Positions 51,396 to 62,900 of a stretch of DNA of 64,000 bases are shown here, in pieces. Below the pieces are notes generated by a model. The model was not told where the DNA came from. It searched no databases and was given only the letters and a program-made list of their open reading frames with translations. This stretch comes from Rhabdornis inornatus (taxonomy: Eukaryota > Chordata > Aves > Passeriformes > Rhabdornithidae), in NCBI GenBank assembly GCA_013397075.1, contig VWZS01002273.1:108967-172966 (forward strand), given 5' to 3'. Made by a program: the position numbers and the translations under genes. Position 1 is the first letter of the stretch. Each line of letters begins with the position of its first letter.

Positions 51396-53780
51396 TCCTA
51401 TATTACCACATGTATGTGAACTGGTACATACACTGTAAATTCCCACTTTTTCAAGAATTTCAACAACATATAAAACTAAATTGAAATTTGTAAAACTTGA
51501 AGACACTGCAAATCTGCAAACACTAAAAGTTGTCTTTTCCCACAGTTGTCTTAATGACAATATCCTATTAGGCCTCTCGCAGTCGAGGCACATGGTGTTT
51601 GCATCAGCATGTCTATGTCAGAGAATGCACACATGAAGCAGATTTCTAATAAGTTAAAACTTTATAAACTTTATGAAAAAGCACTTTGTACTAGCTGGGA
51701 TAGTAGCTTTCTGAATGCCCTACTTTGTCTCTAGACTGAATCATCCTTCTGAAATATGTATTACACTTTTTCTACTTAGAGTTTCTCTCTGAAACATATT
51801 TACCCAAGGAAAAATTGTGACCTCAAAAAATAGAGACAGAGGCAAGTTTCAAGAAGAATCAATGCTGCTATGAGAGAAAAATCTACATGTGAAGTGTATA
51901 AATTCAGTGATATTATGGTCAATATGTACAAAAAAAATCCATATATATATATATATATTCCGTAATGAAAGTAAATTTCTATTTTATACTTCTCAGGCAA
52001 GAAAGGCTAGCTCCCTATATCATCATAAGAACAGAGTATATATATGATCCAGTCTATTAAACCTGAAAGGAATAATAGTATTAATGTAGATGGCATAGAA
52101 ATTGGTAATGTTTTATTAAAGTATTATAAGAAGCTTGTAAAAGTTAATGACGAACGTTTCCATGGAGGAGACAGATTTATTTTCAGTGAGGTAAAATTTG
52201 TTATACCTGACTATTGACAAAGGTATAGAATCTACAAGAAAGAAAAATACGCATCCATAAAGTACTCAAAGCCGAGGCAGTGTTCCAGGATATGATAGGC
52301 TGCTGAGAAAGATTTATAAAACCTTGTATAATTTTGCCTAATTATGTATTTGATTAATTTCATAATATTCTGGATGTTAATTAAATAAAGTAGGAGATTC
52401 CCATGTGTCACAAATTGTGTCCAGGATGACTCAAAAGCTGCCACAATTTTCTCAGAGCTCACACACATTATGAACAATTTTACACCATTTGCCCACCACT
52501 GAAGTCTTAATGTCAGGTATTTTCTTCTGATTTTGCTCTTTTTAAAAATTTTAAATATACAAGTAGAATGCTGAACAAGCCCCAGTTTGGTATACATAAT
52601 TTTTTGCTCAAATTTCTGTCCTAAGTTTCAACAGATGTATCATACTCCTTGCACTATCCAGGCTCCTTATTCCACCCTTTCGGGTTGTGCCTGCAAAAAC
52701 ACATGCTATTTTTCTAGTAAAGCAAAGGACTGTGCAAAAATAATTATTTTTCAAGACAGTCAGGATGTCTAAAAGTCAAAGACATCTGAAACTGTCCCTA
52801 AACATAATTTTACTAAGTTTTGTAACACATTTTGCGGTTAAAATTTATCAGAATGTATACGTTGTGAGCTGTAGCAAAATTCCATGACAGAACAGCTTGT
52901 CTGCCTGCTCAAAGACTCTTATCCTGCCTAGATTTAAGGAATTTATGAGTATACAGCACACATAAAAACCCCCCACCCCTTAGAAACCAGAAGATATTTG
53001 CTTTACAGTTCCAGGCTTTTAAAGACAGAACTGACTTCACAGACGTGAGCCATATGCCCAGATCCAGACAAATAAATGAACATATATTAATTATATTTGT
53101 ATTAGGGATATTAATGAGAAATATCAAGCAATATGAGGCAAACTTTTATTTTTCATATGCTTCAGATAGTTTTGCATAAGCTCCCACAACTAATACAATT
53201 GCTTTCAGATTGAGACTGCAAATTCATTGCTTTTTGATGCTTTCTTTTGTACTACTCTGTATCAGGTCATTTTATTCAATACCTAGTCCCACACCAGGAT
53301 TTGAATATGTCTTTAAGTAGGAATTGGCTTCATATAGATTTCATCCCCTCCCTCCCTGAGCTACTGTGTCTACTTTCTTTTTGTAACATACTAGCACATT
53401 CTAGGATACTTACTTTCTTCTTGTTTTTATTTCTTTCCACAGCTTCACAGATTGAGGCGTTCTAGAGAATTCTGTAAAGGGTAGAAAAATTTCCTTACCT
53501 GGTGTTACTACTGCTCCTGAGGATGTGTTGCGACGAACTCATCACCACAAGATGATAAGAAAGATGTCTGGGGATACAGCAAAAATTCTTCAATTAAAAT
53601 TTCCCACTGGCAAATGGGAGAATGGAAGTGAAATGCCAATAAAATCTATTCTGTGCACAGACATCTGTCTCAATAATGGACAAAGACAGGAAAAAAGTCA
53701 TGATTTAGGCAGGTAATGCTGCATTTCTATTAAACACTTTCCCACAGAGATTTCTGAGAACAGCCAAAGGAGTTTAAAAT
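51396..53780. other. AT-rich sequence
   Basis: A short (TA)n run lies near 51,940-51,958. 52,240-52,600 carries a 121-codon minus-strand frame without a recognisable domain. Nothing else is recognised. Confidence 0.45.
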
Positions 53781-53860
53781 TTACCTCTCCCGTCAGAGAC
53801 TCTCTAAGTTTCTGCAATCTCCGTGGTGGGCCTCTTTAAGCAGAAAAAGAAGTGAACACT

Positions 53861-54030
53861 TGTTGTGGTCGGGGTTCTTGTTGGGGTGAAACAGGTGAAT
53901 AAACAGGAATGGCCTTTGCGAGGGTTTCACAGAGATGTTTATTTCAGCCACGCATGTGNTAGTGCCTTTCAAGGTCTCCACAAACACTGACTGAGAAGAT
54001 TCACTTCTCTAACCGGGAGGAGGACTGAAA
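53861..54030. mobile_element. Possible ERV LTR fragment
   Basis: Starts with tgttgtggtcgggg at 53,861 after an A/G-rich stretch and is GC-richer than its surroundings to about 54,030. An AATAAA is present on each strand (near 53,897 + and 53,942 -), so orientation is unclear. No far end or target-site duplication was found. One N is at 53,959. The call rests on the terminal wording and is weak. Confidence 0.35.
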
Positions 54031-54798
54031 TCTTTAATGCAAAAAGTCCCAACTACTTGCTATTTGAAGAAGCACGTGTTACAATACTAGAAAAAAGGAA
54101 AAAAGAACCTGTCTCAGCAGTAAGATGTGTAGGGGATTCTATTTTACCTTTTTTCATATCTCCGAATTGTGTAGATGAGTGTGAAAATTGTGTTCTCTTC
54201 ATAAACCCCTGTTTTATTTATTCCCTTGAACAAGTTCAGGCTGATAGAATAAATTCAGAATGTAAAACTCAGAATGTCTGTTGCAAGTCACCAACTCCAA
54301 ATTCAGAATTGGGGAAGCTTCTCAAAAGCAGTTAATGGAATAATCACTCTAATCTGTCAGCTAAAGAATTGCTATGAAGAGGTCTAAGAAACATCTAGTG
54401 ACTCAGAGCAGCTGAAGATTTGTGCCATATGGACAACTTGTTTCAGAATTTTCTCCCTGGTCTTATAATCCATGTACCTTCAGGGACCTTCTCTGAATCT
54501 TAGAAAAATAAGCTGGGATTTGAAGATAATCTTTTTATTAAAAAATCTTTTTAATGAACATAGCCATTAAGGGAAAAAGTGAGTTCAGAAAGCAATGCTA
54601 TATTATGAATCAAATTAATTAGCACGATGAAACCATAATCCTTTAATCATTAACACTCTTCTGAGTTTTATTTACTTATTAGAACATACAGACTGATTTA
54701 AAACCTGATATGAAATCCAAAAAAAGCAGATGTGCACAGCTTAAAACAAATCTATCTGAAGTTGGCAGAATTTAGTCTAGATCATAAAATAATAGATT
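54031..54798. other. AT-rich spacer
   Basis: No feature recognised. Confidence 0.5.
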
Positions 54799-56485
54799 TA
54801 CTAAGGGTGGAAAAGTCCTCCAAAATAATGGAGTCAACATTTGACTGATGACCACCATGCTAACTAAACCATAGCACTAAGCACCATGACCAGTCTTTTC
54901 TCAAACACCTCCAGGGATGGTGACTGCATGACTTTCTTGGGTTCATTCCCGGGCTTAACCACCCTTTCAGTGAATAAATTCCTCTTGATATTCAACCTCA
55001 GCCTCCCATGACACAACTTTAAGTTATGCCCTCTTATCCTGTCAGTAGTCACCTAGGAGGAGAGCCTGACCATCACCTGGCTAGAACCTCCTTTTGGGGA
55101 GTTACAGAGAGTGATAAGGTCTCCTCTGAGACTCCTTTTCTCCAGAAAAAACACCCCAGCTCCCTCAGCTGCTCCTTGTATGACTTTTCCTCTATACCTG
55201 TCGCCTGCTCTGTTATTTTTCCTCTGGAAATGTTCCAGCTCCTCAATGTCCTTCTTGCAGTGAGGGATTCAAACTGATCACAGCACTCAAGGTGAGGGCT
55301 TACAGTGCCAAGTAAAGGGGGACAGTCACTGCCCTCCTCCTGCTGGCCACACTATTGCTGATCTAGGCCAGGATGTCACTGGCCTTCTGGCCCCCCCCCC
55401 TTCTGGCATATGTTCAGCTCTTGCTAACCAGCACACCCAGGTCCTTTTCTGCCTGGTTTCTTTCCTGACGCTCTTCCCCTAGTCTATAGCACTGCACGGG
55501 GTTGTTGTGACACATGGGCAGGATTGGATACTTGGCCTTATTGAACCTCATACAGCTGGCCTCAGTCCATTGATCCAGCCTGTCTAGATGCCTCTGCAGA
55601 GCCTTTCTGCCCTCCAGCAGAGCAACACATCCATCCAATGTAGTGCCATCTGTGAACCTAATGAGGATGCACTTGATCTGGTTGTCCACATCACCAATAA
55701 AGATATTGAACAGAATCAACCCCAACACTGATCCCTGGGGATCTCCACTAGTGATCAGCCCCCAGCTGGATGCAGCACTATTCACCTTCACTCTCTGGGC
55801 CTGGCCATGCAGCCAGCTCTCAACTGAGGTTAAGTGCACCCAGGAGGGTTCCATGAAAGGCAGTGTTGAAGTGTTTGATGAAGTCCAGGTAGACTGCATC
55901 CAGAGCTCTTCCTTCATCCATCCGCTAGACACATTGCTTGGTCATGAAAGGAGACCATGTTGGTTAGGCAGGACCTGTTTTTCTTAAATGCATTCTGCCT
56001 GGACCTGATTGCCTTGTTGTCTTGCACATGCTGTGATCTCAATATGATCTTTTCCATAACCTTTCCATGGACCAAGATCAAGCTGACAGGTCTGTAGTTC
56101 CCAGGATCCCCTTTCTGACCCTTCTTGTGGATGGACACTATATTGGCCAACCTCCAGCCATCCCAGACCTTCCTGGTTATCCAGGACTGATGAAAAATGA
56201 TGAAGAGTTGCTTTTTTGAGTTCTTCCACCAGCTCCCTCAGTGCCCTTTGGTGAATCCCATCTGGTCCCATGGGCTTGGGTGTAATGGCTCAGCAGGTCA
56301 CTACTTCCTCCTTGATTGCAGGAGGTTAGTGCTGCTCCCTGTCGCTGTGTACCAGCTCAGGGTCTGGTTGTCCCAAGGGTAACTGGTCTTTCTGTCAAAG
56401 ACTGAGCAAAGAAGGCATTAAGTACTTCAGCATTTTCTTCATCCTTGTTGATAATGTCCACCTCCTTCCTTGGTTTGAAAGACAG
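54799..56485 (-). mobile_element. Long CR1 LINE, 3' portion (reverse transcriptase and 3' end)
   Basis: Reading on the minus strand from 56,485 down: GPDGIHQRALRELVEELKK near 56,260, KGDPGNYRPVSL near 56,115, SCLTNMVSFHD near 55,960, SGDPQGSVLGLILFNIFIGD near 55,720, and the catalytic site as FTDG (55,645-55,656), where active elements have FADD or YADD. Then come LDRLDQWTEASCMRFNKAK near 55,560, AEKDLGVLVSKS near 55,425, and the C-terminal GHNLKLCHGRLRLNIKRNLF near 55,010. The 3' terminus is near 54,800 and lacks a clear 8-mer tail. Several frameshifts and the changed catalytic residues make it inactive. The 5' portion continues at 57,030 beyond an LTR fragment. Confidence 0.95.
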
Positions 56486-56960
56486 GTGTTGTCTAGGGAA
56501 GGCAAGACCCTCCCTTGGAATGGAAATGTAAATTCCCTCCCTTGGAATTATTATAATTTTGAAATTAAGGGACTCTCAGGCAAAGACATGAGGATAGGAA
56601 TAACATTTCTTTACTGGTGTGTGTAACAGGGCAAACAAAACAACAACAACTGCAGCATTAACACCAGCCAGGAGACGAGCCCAGTTCCAGCCCTCTCGGC
56701 CGCGGGCACTTTCCCCTCGGTGCAGTTCCCGTCACAGCCAGCAGGGGCGCTGGTGGCTCCCGGCGGGCAGGGCAGGTGCGATGATCCCCCNNNATGCTAC
56801 ACTCCTCTCCCCCACCTTAGCCACTCTTGTGTTTTTCTTAAGTACCTTGAAGTACCAGTAGTTAGTTTATTAGCAACTTATGGGAAAAAAGAATCTGTAA
56901 GTAAAAAAAAAGAAACCCAACCCCCAACACCTCCATATCCATCCAATAAAGGATGGAAGT
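56486..56960 (-). mobile_element. ERV LTR fragment splitting the CR1
   Basis: Begins with tgttgtctagggaaggcaag at 56,486, exactly where CR1 wording stops, and carries a twice-repeated 'ccctcccttggaat' word, a 'tttctttactgg' segment and a very CpG-rich core (56,670-56,790) next to a 3-base N gap. The right end is unclear because sequence from 56,800 to 57,020 is T/A-rich and not recognisable. CR1 wording resumes near 57,025 (tagcagtggccagat). Orientation is inferred as minus from similarity of its left end to the other LTRs. Confidence 0.6.
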
Positions 56961-57024
56961 TTTTCTTTGAACTGCCTTTTGTTGTTGATGCATTTATTTA
57001 AAAAAAAAATTCTTAAAAATTTTA

Positions 57025-58590
57025 TTTCATAGCAGTGGCCAGATCGATTTATAGCCTTCCTTTCTACATGGCCTAATGACATCTTTGTACTCTCCCTGAG
57101 ATTTGTGCTCTTCTTCTAAGGATTGTGAACTCTTGGTGAAAACTCCCTGTTCAGCCAGGCTGGTCTTCTATGATTTGCCTTTCAGCACATAGGGACAGCC
57201 TGCTCCTGCACCTTTAAATTTCCTTCTTAGCTTTCCTGAACCCCTTTTTTATTAAGGACTGTTTCCCAACAGATTGTTTTAACCAGTACCCTGAACATGC
57301 CAAACCCCACCCTCTTGAAATCCTAGATATAGTTTGGTTGATCCCCTTCCTTACTTCACCAAGGATTGAAAGCTCTATCATTCCATGACATTCCATTGTC
57401 ACCATGCCCAAGATGTCCTCTGACTACCACATCTCCCACCAGCCCTTCTCTGTTTGTAAACAGCAGATCTAGAAGGGCACTGGTCCTACCTGCCATATCA
57501 GGAGGTTCTTTTCCACAAACTCCAGGAACCTGCTAAACTGTTTCCTATCTGCATTTTTGAGTTTCCAGCAGACATCCTGAAAGTCAAAACCTCCCAAAAG
57601 AACAAGGACTACAAATAGTGAAATATCAGCCAACCTCTAATGAAGATGCTGCCACTTTATCCTATCTGGGTGGTCTGTAACAAACTCCCTTTGGGATTTC
57701 TGCCTTGTTGGCCCTCCCCTGATCCTTACCCACAGCCATCCAACCTTATCATCACTGCCCTTGAGCTCTGCACAGTCAAAACCCTCCCTCCCTAATGTAC
57801 AGAGCCACCTCTGCTTCTGCTTGCCCGCTTGTCCTTTCTGAAGGAAGAGCTTCTTACCATCATTGCAGCACTCCAGCCATGGGAGTCATCCCACCACATT
57901 TCTGTAATAGCTTTCCTGCTTCACAATGGTTTCCAGCTCCTCCTGTTTGTTATCCACATGCATTGGTGTAGGTGTATTTCAGCTGGGCTGTCCACTGCAC
58001 CCCCAAATCTGGCATGTCACCCTCAGGCTCATCTCTATTGAGCCTGGCCTTATCCCCGTCCCCTTTCTAAGCCATTTTAAAGCACTCTCAATCAGCTCTC
58101 CTCACAGCTGGAATCCTTTTATCCCTTTTAGACAGGCAAACCCCATTGGTCTCCAGCAGGCTGGTGTCATATGAATCACCCCATAACTGAAAACCCCAGA
58201 TTTCATGACACCAGTTTTTAAACCATGGGTTGATCAGGTGGGCTCTCCTGTTTCTTACAGCATTCTTCCCTGCTACCAAAGGGATTGAGGAAAACACCAC
58301 CTGTGCACTCCTTCAACCAATCTTCCTAGCATCCTGAGTCCTTTTTGATTGCCCTGGAATTTCTCTCCTCAACCTCATCTCTGCTGACCTGTGTGGGCAA
58401 TGAACATATGGCTGAATCAGCTCAGGAAATCTTCTAGTACTATGTCCCACAGTTGCTCTGGTAAGACTGTGATCATGTCAGCCTTGCTCATTAGAGCTGC
58501 TGGATCCTGCCAGGTCTCTCTTGGGCATCTCTGATTCCAGAAACTCCCTGCCTAGCTCCTTCAGGTATTCTGCCCCATAATTTACTATGG
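57025..58590 (-). mobile_element. Long CR1 LINE, 5' portion (endonuclease region)
   Basis: Continuation of the CR1 at 54.8 kb. On the minus strand the N-terminal ORF2 wording is plain: QLKYTYTNAC, then after a frameshift NKQEELETIVKQESY (about 57,975-57,910), then ITEMWWDDSHGWSAAM (about 57,909-57,862) and FRKDKRASRSRGG, which are the CR1 apurinic-type endonuclease blocks. Downstream, 57,790-57,025 follows the endonuclease-to-reverse-transcriptase linker with many stops. 57,980-58,590 lies upstream of the endonuclease and is probably ORF1 or 5' region, but less certain. It is inactive. Most avian CR1 copies lack this 5' part. Confidence 0.88.
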
Positions 58591-59309
58591 TTGTCACCGC
58601 TATTACTGCTGTCACTATGTACCTTACCTATTGACTCATCCTAAGAAACAGGATTCTTCAGAAAGTGATATCTCATTCTTTAAGTTACTTATGTAATTCT
58701 TCAGCAAATGCTGGCCACCACATTTAAATTAAAACATTTTCCATGAAGTTCTCATCAGCTATGTATTTGTAGACTGGGCTGGCAACCTTTACAGCAAGAT
58801 GTCAGAAAGCAAGCAGAACCCTGGATACACACCTTGAGACTTGTTCAGAACATCTGATTTCTAAGCTGCTCTTTTGCTAACTATTTATAGTACTGTAAAT
58901 AAAAGATAGGGACATGAAATTTAACACCCACAAATATATGGTTGCATTAATATGACACTAAGTGTTAGGCTGTATTTTGTTTTACTCAGCAGTGCTTATT
59001 AGCTTGGCTAATCATGAGGCCACCTGCTGCTACTGCATTTGGAATACTAACTAAACAAATACATCTCTGTCTTTCTAAAGCAAGGACAGAGACACACTGC
59101 GGTCAAACATCAAGCATCTTGCTTTAAATTATAGTTTTTCTAGCTTTCAAGTGATTTTGAAACTTTTAATTAGAGTCACCTTAATTTTCCAGTGTGCTTC
59201 TCAAGCAGTAGGTGCCAGAGGTGTGTACTCCTTATACTGCTAGACAGTTACAGCTTCTTCCATATTTCCAGTACCTCTAATCAGACTTGCAAAGGACTTC
59301 TTGGTCCTC
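58591..59309. other. AT-rich spacer
   Basis: No feature recognised. Confidence 0.5.
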
Positions 59310-59957
59310 TGTTGTGGCTTAATACCACGTGGCAACTAAGTACCACACAGTCACTTGTTCTCTTCCCTTACCTCTGATGGGAAGAGGAGAAGAGTAAAGG
59401 AAAAAAAAAAAGTAAAACTTACGGGTCTAGCTAAAAACAGTTTATGAGTTAAGAGAAGTTAATGTTAAAGACAATAATAGTAATACTAATAATAATAGCG
59501 ATAGAAATACTACCATTACTACTATAGCTACTACTACTACTACTACTACTGCTAGTAATAGTAATAATAGAGAATGAGAAAGAGATCAAGCCCAAGAAAG
59601 ACAAGTGATGTTCATGCCCCTGCTGACTGGTGCCCAGCTCATCCTCTAGCAGTGATCCATCTGTCCTGGCCAAGTCCCCCCCCAGTTTACATGCTGTGCA
59701 TGATGTTCCATGGTGTGGAATATTCCTTTGACCAGCTCATATCAGCTGTCTTGGCTATACTCCTTTGCAGATTCTTTTGCACCTACTCACTGGCAAAACT
59801 TGAGACCCTGGACAGTCCTTGATTCTGGGTAAGCACTGGTCAGCAACAGCAAAAACATCAGTGCCTTATCGATATTATTCCCATGTTATACCCACAACAC
59901 AGAGCTGTGCCTGGCACTGAGAGCAAAATTAACCCAATCCCAGATGAAACCAGCACA
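59310..59957 (-). mobile_element. ERV LTR (tgttgtggtttaacc type)
   Basis: Opens with tgttgtggcttaatacc at 59,310 and closes with gaaaccagcaca at 59,957. The flanks tcctc and tcttc form a plausible 5-bp target-site duplication with one mismatch. Family blocks include 'ggcaactaagtaccacacag', 'gatgggaagaggagaag', 'ccccagtttacatgctg', 'ccatggtgtggaatattcc', 'agctgtcttggctatactcc' and 'aaaacatcagtgccttatc'. The block order matches the LTR at 48,555. No internal viral genes were found, so it is a solo LTR. Minus orientation is inferred from the related copy. Confidence 0.88.
59467..59573. repeat. (TAC/TAA)n trinucleotide tract inside the LTR
   Basis: Runs of aat and tac units, with a pure (tac)n core at about 59,530-59,550. 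It yields the Ser- and Ile-rich spurious frame on the minus strand. Confidence 0.92.
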
Positions 59958-62900
59958 TCTTCTCTATTGTTCTTTTGCTATATAGACTGCATTATGTGAC
60001 TGAGAAAAATGTTTACTATTCTGTCAAACTTTCCATCATTGTAACTATTTTTAGACTCACATTTACTCTTAGAAAACTTAGACTCTAGTCCTTAGATAAG
60101 GAAACTAAAATGAGCTAAGATTAAGCACTGATCTTTACAGTGATTACACTATACTGAAGTACTATAGTGAAGTACTATACTGAAGTACATTTTCTGCTTT
60201 AATACATTTATCCTGTAAAATATTAGTATTCATAAACACAATATTCTACTCTAATAAATTAAATGTTTTGTAAAAACCTAAGCCTATTACTTTGTCCATT
60301 CATTCTGGGGCAATATTATATCTATAACTACCTGCATTCTCCTTTAGAAAAATGTCTTTCTTACTTGTCCTTCCTGGTTGTTAACCTTTGCACAGCTTAG
60401 AAAAGGTATCAAAGAAGAGATAAATCTCATAGAAATCTGTGCATGTATTGGACCCCAAGTATTGGAGTAATTCATAAATCATGTAGAAAAGAGGACAAGA
60501 ATGTAAAGGTACAAATTTGCATCTTGTGAAATCGGGAGGTGAAATGCCTAAAAAATAAAAATTAAAAATACAGTAATATTAGCAATATTTTAATGTGTGG
60601 AACTCGTTCTCAAGAATTTCAGAACACGGGGCAAAAGTCTCTACAGGAAGTGGATTTACTAAGAAAATCCTTGAGAACCTGTTATTACAGCTTGGAGGGC
60701 ACTGTGAGGAAGTATTAAAAATATTTTCTTGATCTTACACTCTTCATCACCTACATTTATAGACAGAGGATATTAGGTTTCCTGACCTTGAATACCTGTT
60801 CTTCCATACTTCCTATGGAAAAAACCTGCTCCATACCCTCACTATAATCTGTCTTTAAGCAGCAATGAAATAAGAGAAATCCTTTTATCAGTGAAGTTTG
60901 TGGGTTTTTTTCTGTTTATCGTAGCTATTCCCTGTGGCTTTCATTCAAGATATGAATGAAACCATTGTCACTGTCCCTGGTCAAGGCAATCAGGCTAGAA
61001 TTCCTCTCACATTGAACACTGACTAGACAGAGAATGATTGTGATAAAATTATTTATAATATTTAACAGTTCAAATACTACATTTTTTGTACTTCTGACTT
61101 GTAAGCGATTATCTGTGGGAGTGTTTAATTACATAAATAAGAAATTAATTTTGGACTTATATTCGTCTTACACAGATGAATTTTCTTATCTTTTAGGAGG
61201 TTATTTTAACTTTACATAGTTGAAAATGAAGTTATAAATCTTCTTGAAATAAAGTTTTATACATGTCAGTTTCCTCTACAAAAAAACAAGATTCACTGAG
61301 GCCAGTTTGGTTTAAATTGTTCCCGAATTTTATTTCGTGGCTAAATTTTTAATTAGAACATCCCTGGGAAAAATATCAAGCCTGTCTTTATACCTTTTCC
61401 TTGTATATACGTTCCTTTGCATTATTAAAAACAGCACTTAGAGAATGTTTATGTCATACTGATTTTAAGCTCACCGGTAATTCAAAGACATTTATCTAAA
61501 AAAAATACCCACCACCGTCTCAATATTTTTGTGAAAAAAAGCTATAACAGTGATCAGAGATATAACTTCATGAAACAAAAAACATAACTTTTCCCTATTT
61601 CTTGTTAAGAAAAGGCAAGACTATTTATACCTATTAATGATGTAGCATTTCTCCAAATCCTAAATATACTTTAAACTCCATTGTGTGTTCTGAGTCAATA
61701 TAGAAGTCACATGTTTCTGGAGAAAAAGGTATGCAGCTCTCCCTTTATAGGCAATCATCAGGGCAGAATGATGGAGGATTCACCTGTTGCTTCATTCTGT
61801 GTAAAGCAATAAGCATGTTTTTCTACCTACATTTTGAAGTGCTCACTGTGCAATCTGCAAAACCTGAAGAAATCAATCTGGTCTCCTAGAACATTCAAGT
61901 TCCACTCAAGTTTCATAGTGTTGTTTGAATCATCCATCAAAAAAGTGGATTTATCACTTGTCCTCAGGAAGATGCATTGAATGGAGACAAAAGAGAGGAT
62001 GGTTCTATACAGCAGATTTTTGTTCTCTTGTTATTTCATTCAGGCTTTCAAGCATATGGTGTTCCTAACAGTAACACAGCAAAGTGAAAACAGGGGACAA
62101 TGTTCTTCACAGACACAGAAACAGATCTGTCTATTCACAATATGTGACTGAGATGGCTGTCATTGCTTTTGATTCTCAAGTAATGCTGGAAACAATATTA
62201 TTAAGATTAATCTACCTAATCAAAGTAACAGAATTCAGAAATAGCATCATTCAAGTTGAATAATTTCCTGAATAACTCTAGCAAATAATTCTAAGAAAAG
62301 GAAGAATACATGCTGTTCAACCACTTCTTTCACATACCACAGACAGAAGGGAAAAAAGTCATAGTTTAATAACTCAACATACAAGTAGCTAGGATCTAGA
62401 CTTCAAAGCAAACTGCCTTTAGATGAAGATGCTTAGGTTATGAAATGTAGTCTGAGCCTTTTTCACTTAGACCCATGATGTTTTTCATGCTCTCATCTTC
62501 CACAATATTAAAATATTTGATTAAAGATTTTCTTGAAATAAGTCATTATTAATGTAATATGGGGGTGAAATAATAGAAGCTAACAGATTTTTTTTTCCCC
62601 CACAACAGCCCATTTTTGATTTTCAGACTTAGTTCCCCACCATTTTCTTCACTATGTTTCTGAGAAAAGCAGATTTTCTTTAATCCTATTGGCAAGTGTC
62701 TGAGCTCTCCAAGGATATTTTGTCAGCTGTCCAAATTTAATTTGTATCTAAGATAACCCAGCTAGCTGGAAAGTTTGTTTTTTTCAGTTTCCTATAAATA
62801 GCCAAGGAAGGATATTGCATTTAAATTTTTATAAGAACATTAAATATGGTCTCACTAAGATTGCTGTGGGAAAGAGAAAAAATCCCCTTTGCTATGGGTT

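Noticed and set aside
51125..51484. 119-codon hydrophobic frame that looks like a membrane protein
   Set aside because: It is a translation of the T- and G-rich (GTTT)n tract.
55414..55932. 172-codon frame with reverse-transcriptase similarity as a possible host gene
   Set aside because: It is the decayed CR1 ORF2 with a changed catalytic motif and frameshifts on both sides, not a domesticated gene.
56737..56757. CTCF-like word ccagcaggggcgctgg
   Set aside because: It has one G fewer than the usual core and lies in an LTR. Without binding data or a spaced partner site I do not call it.
62790..62815. CArG-like word cctataaatag
   Set aside because: It lacks the final GG in the correct spacing and is expected by chance in AT-rich DNA.
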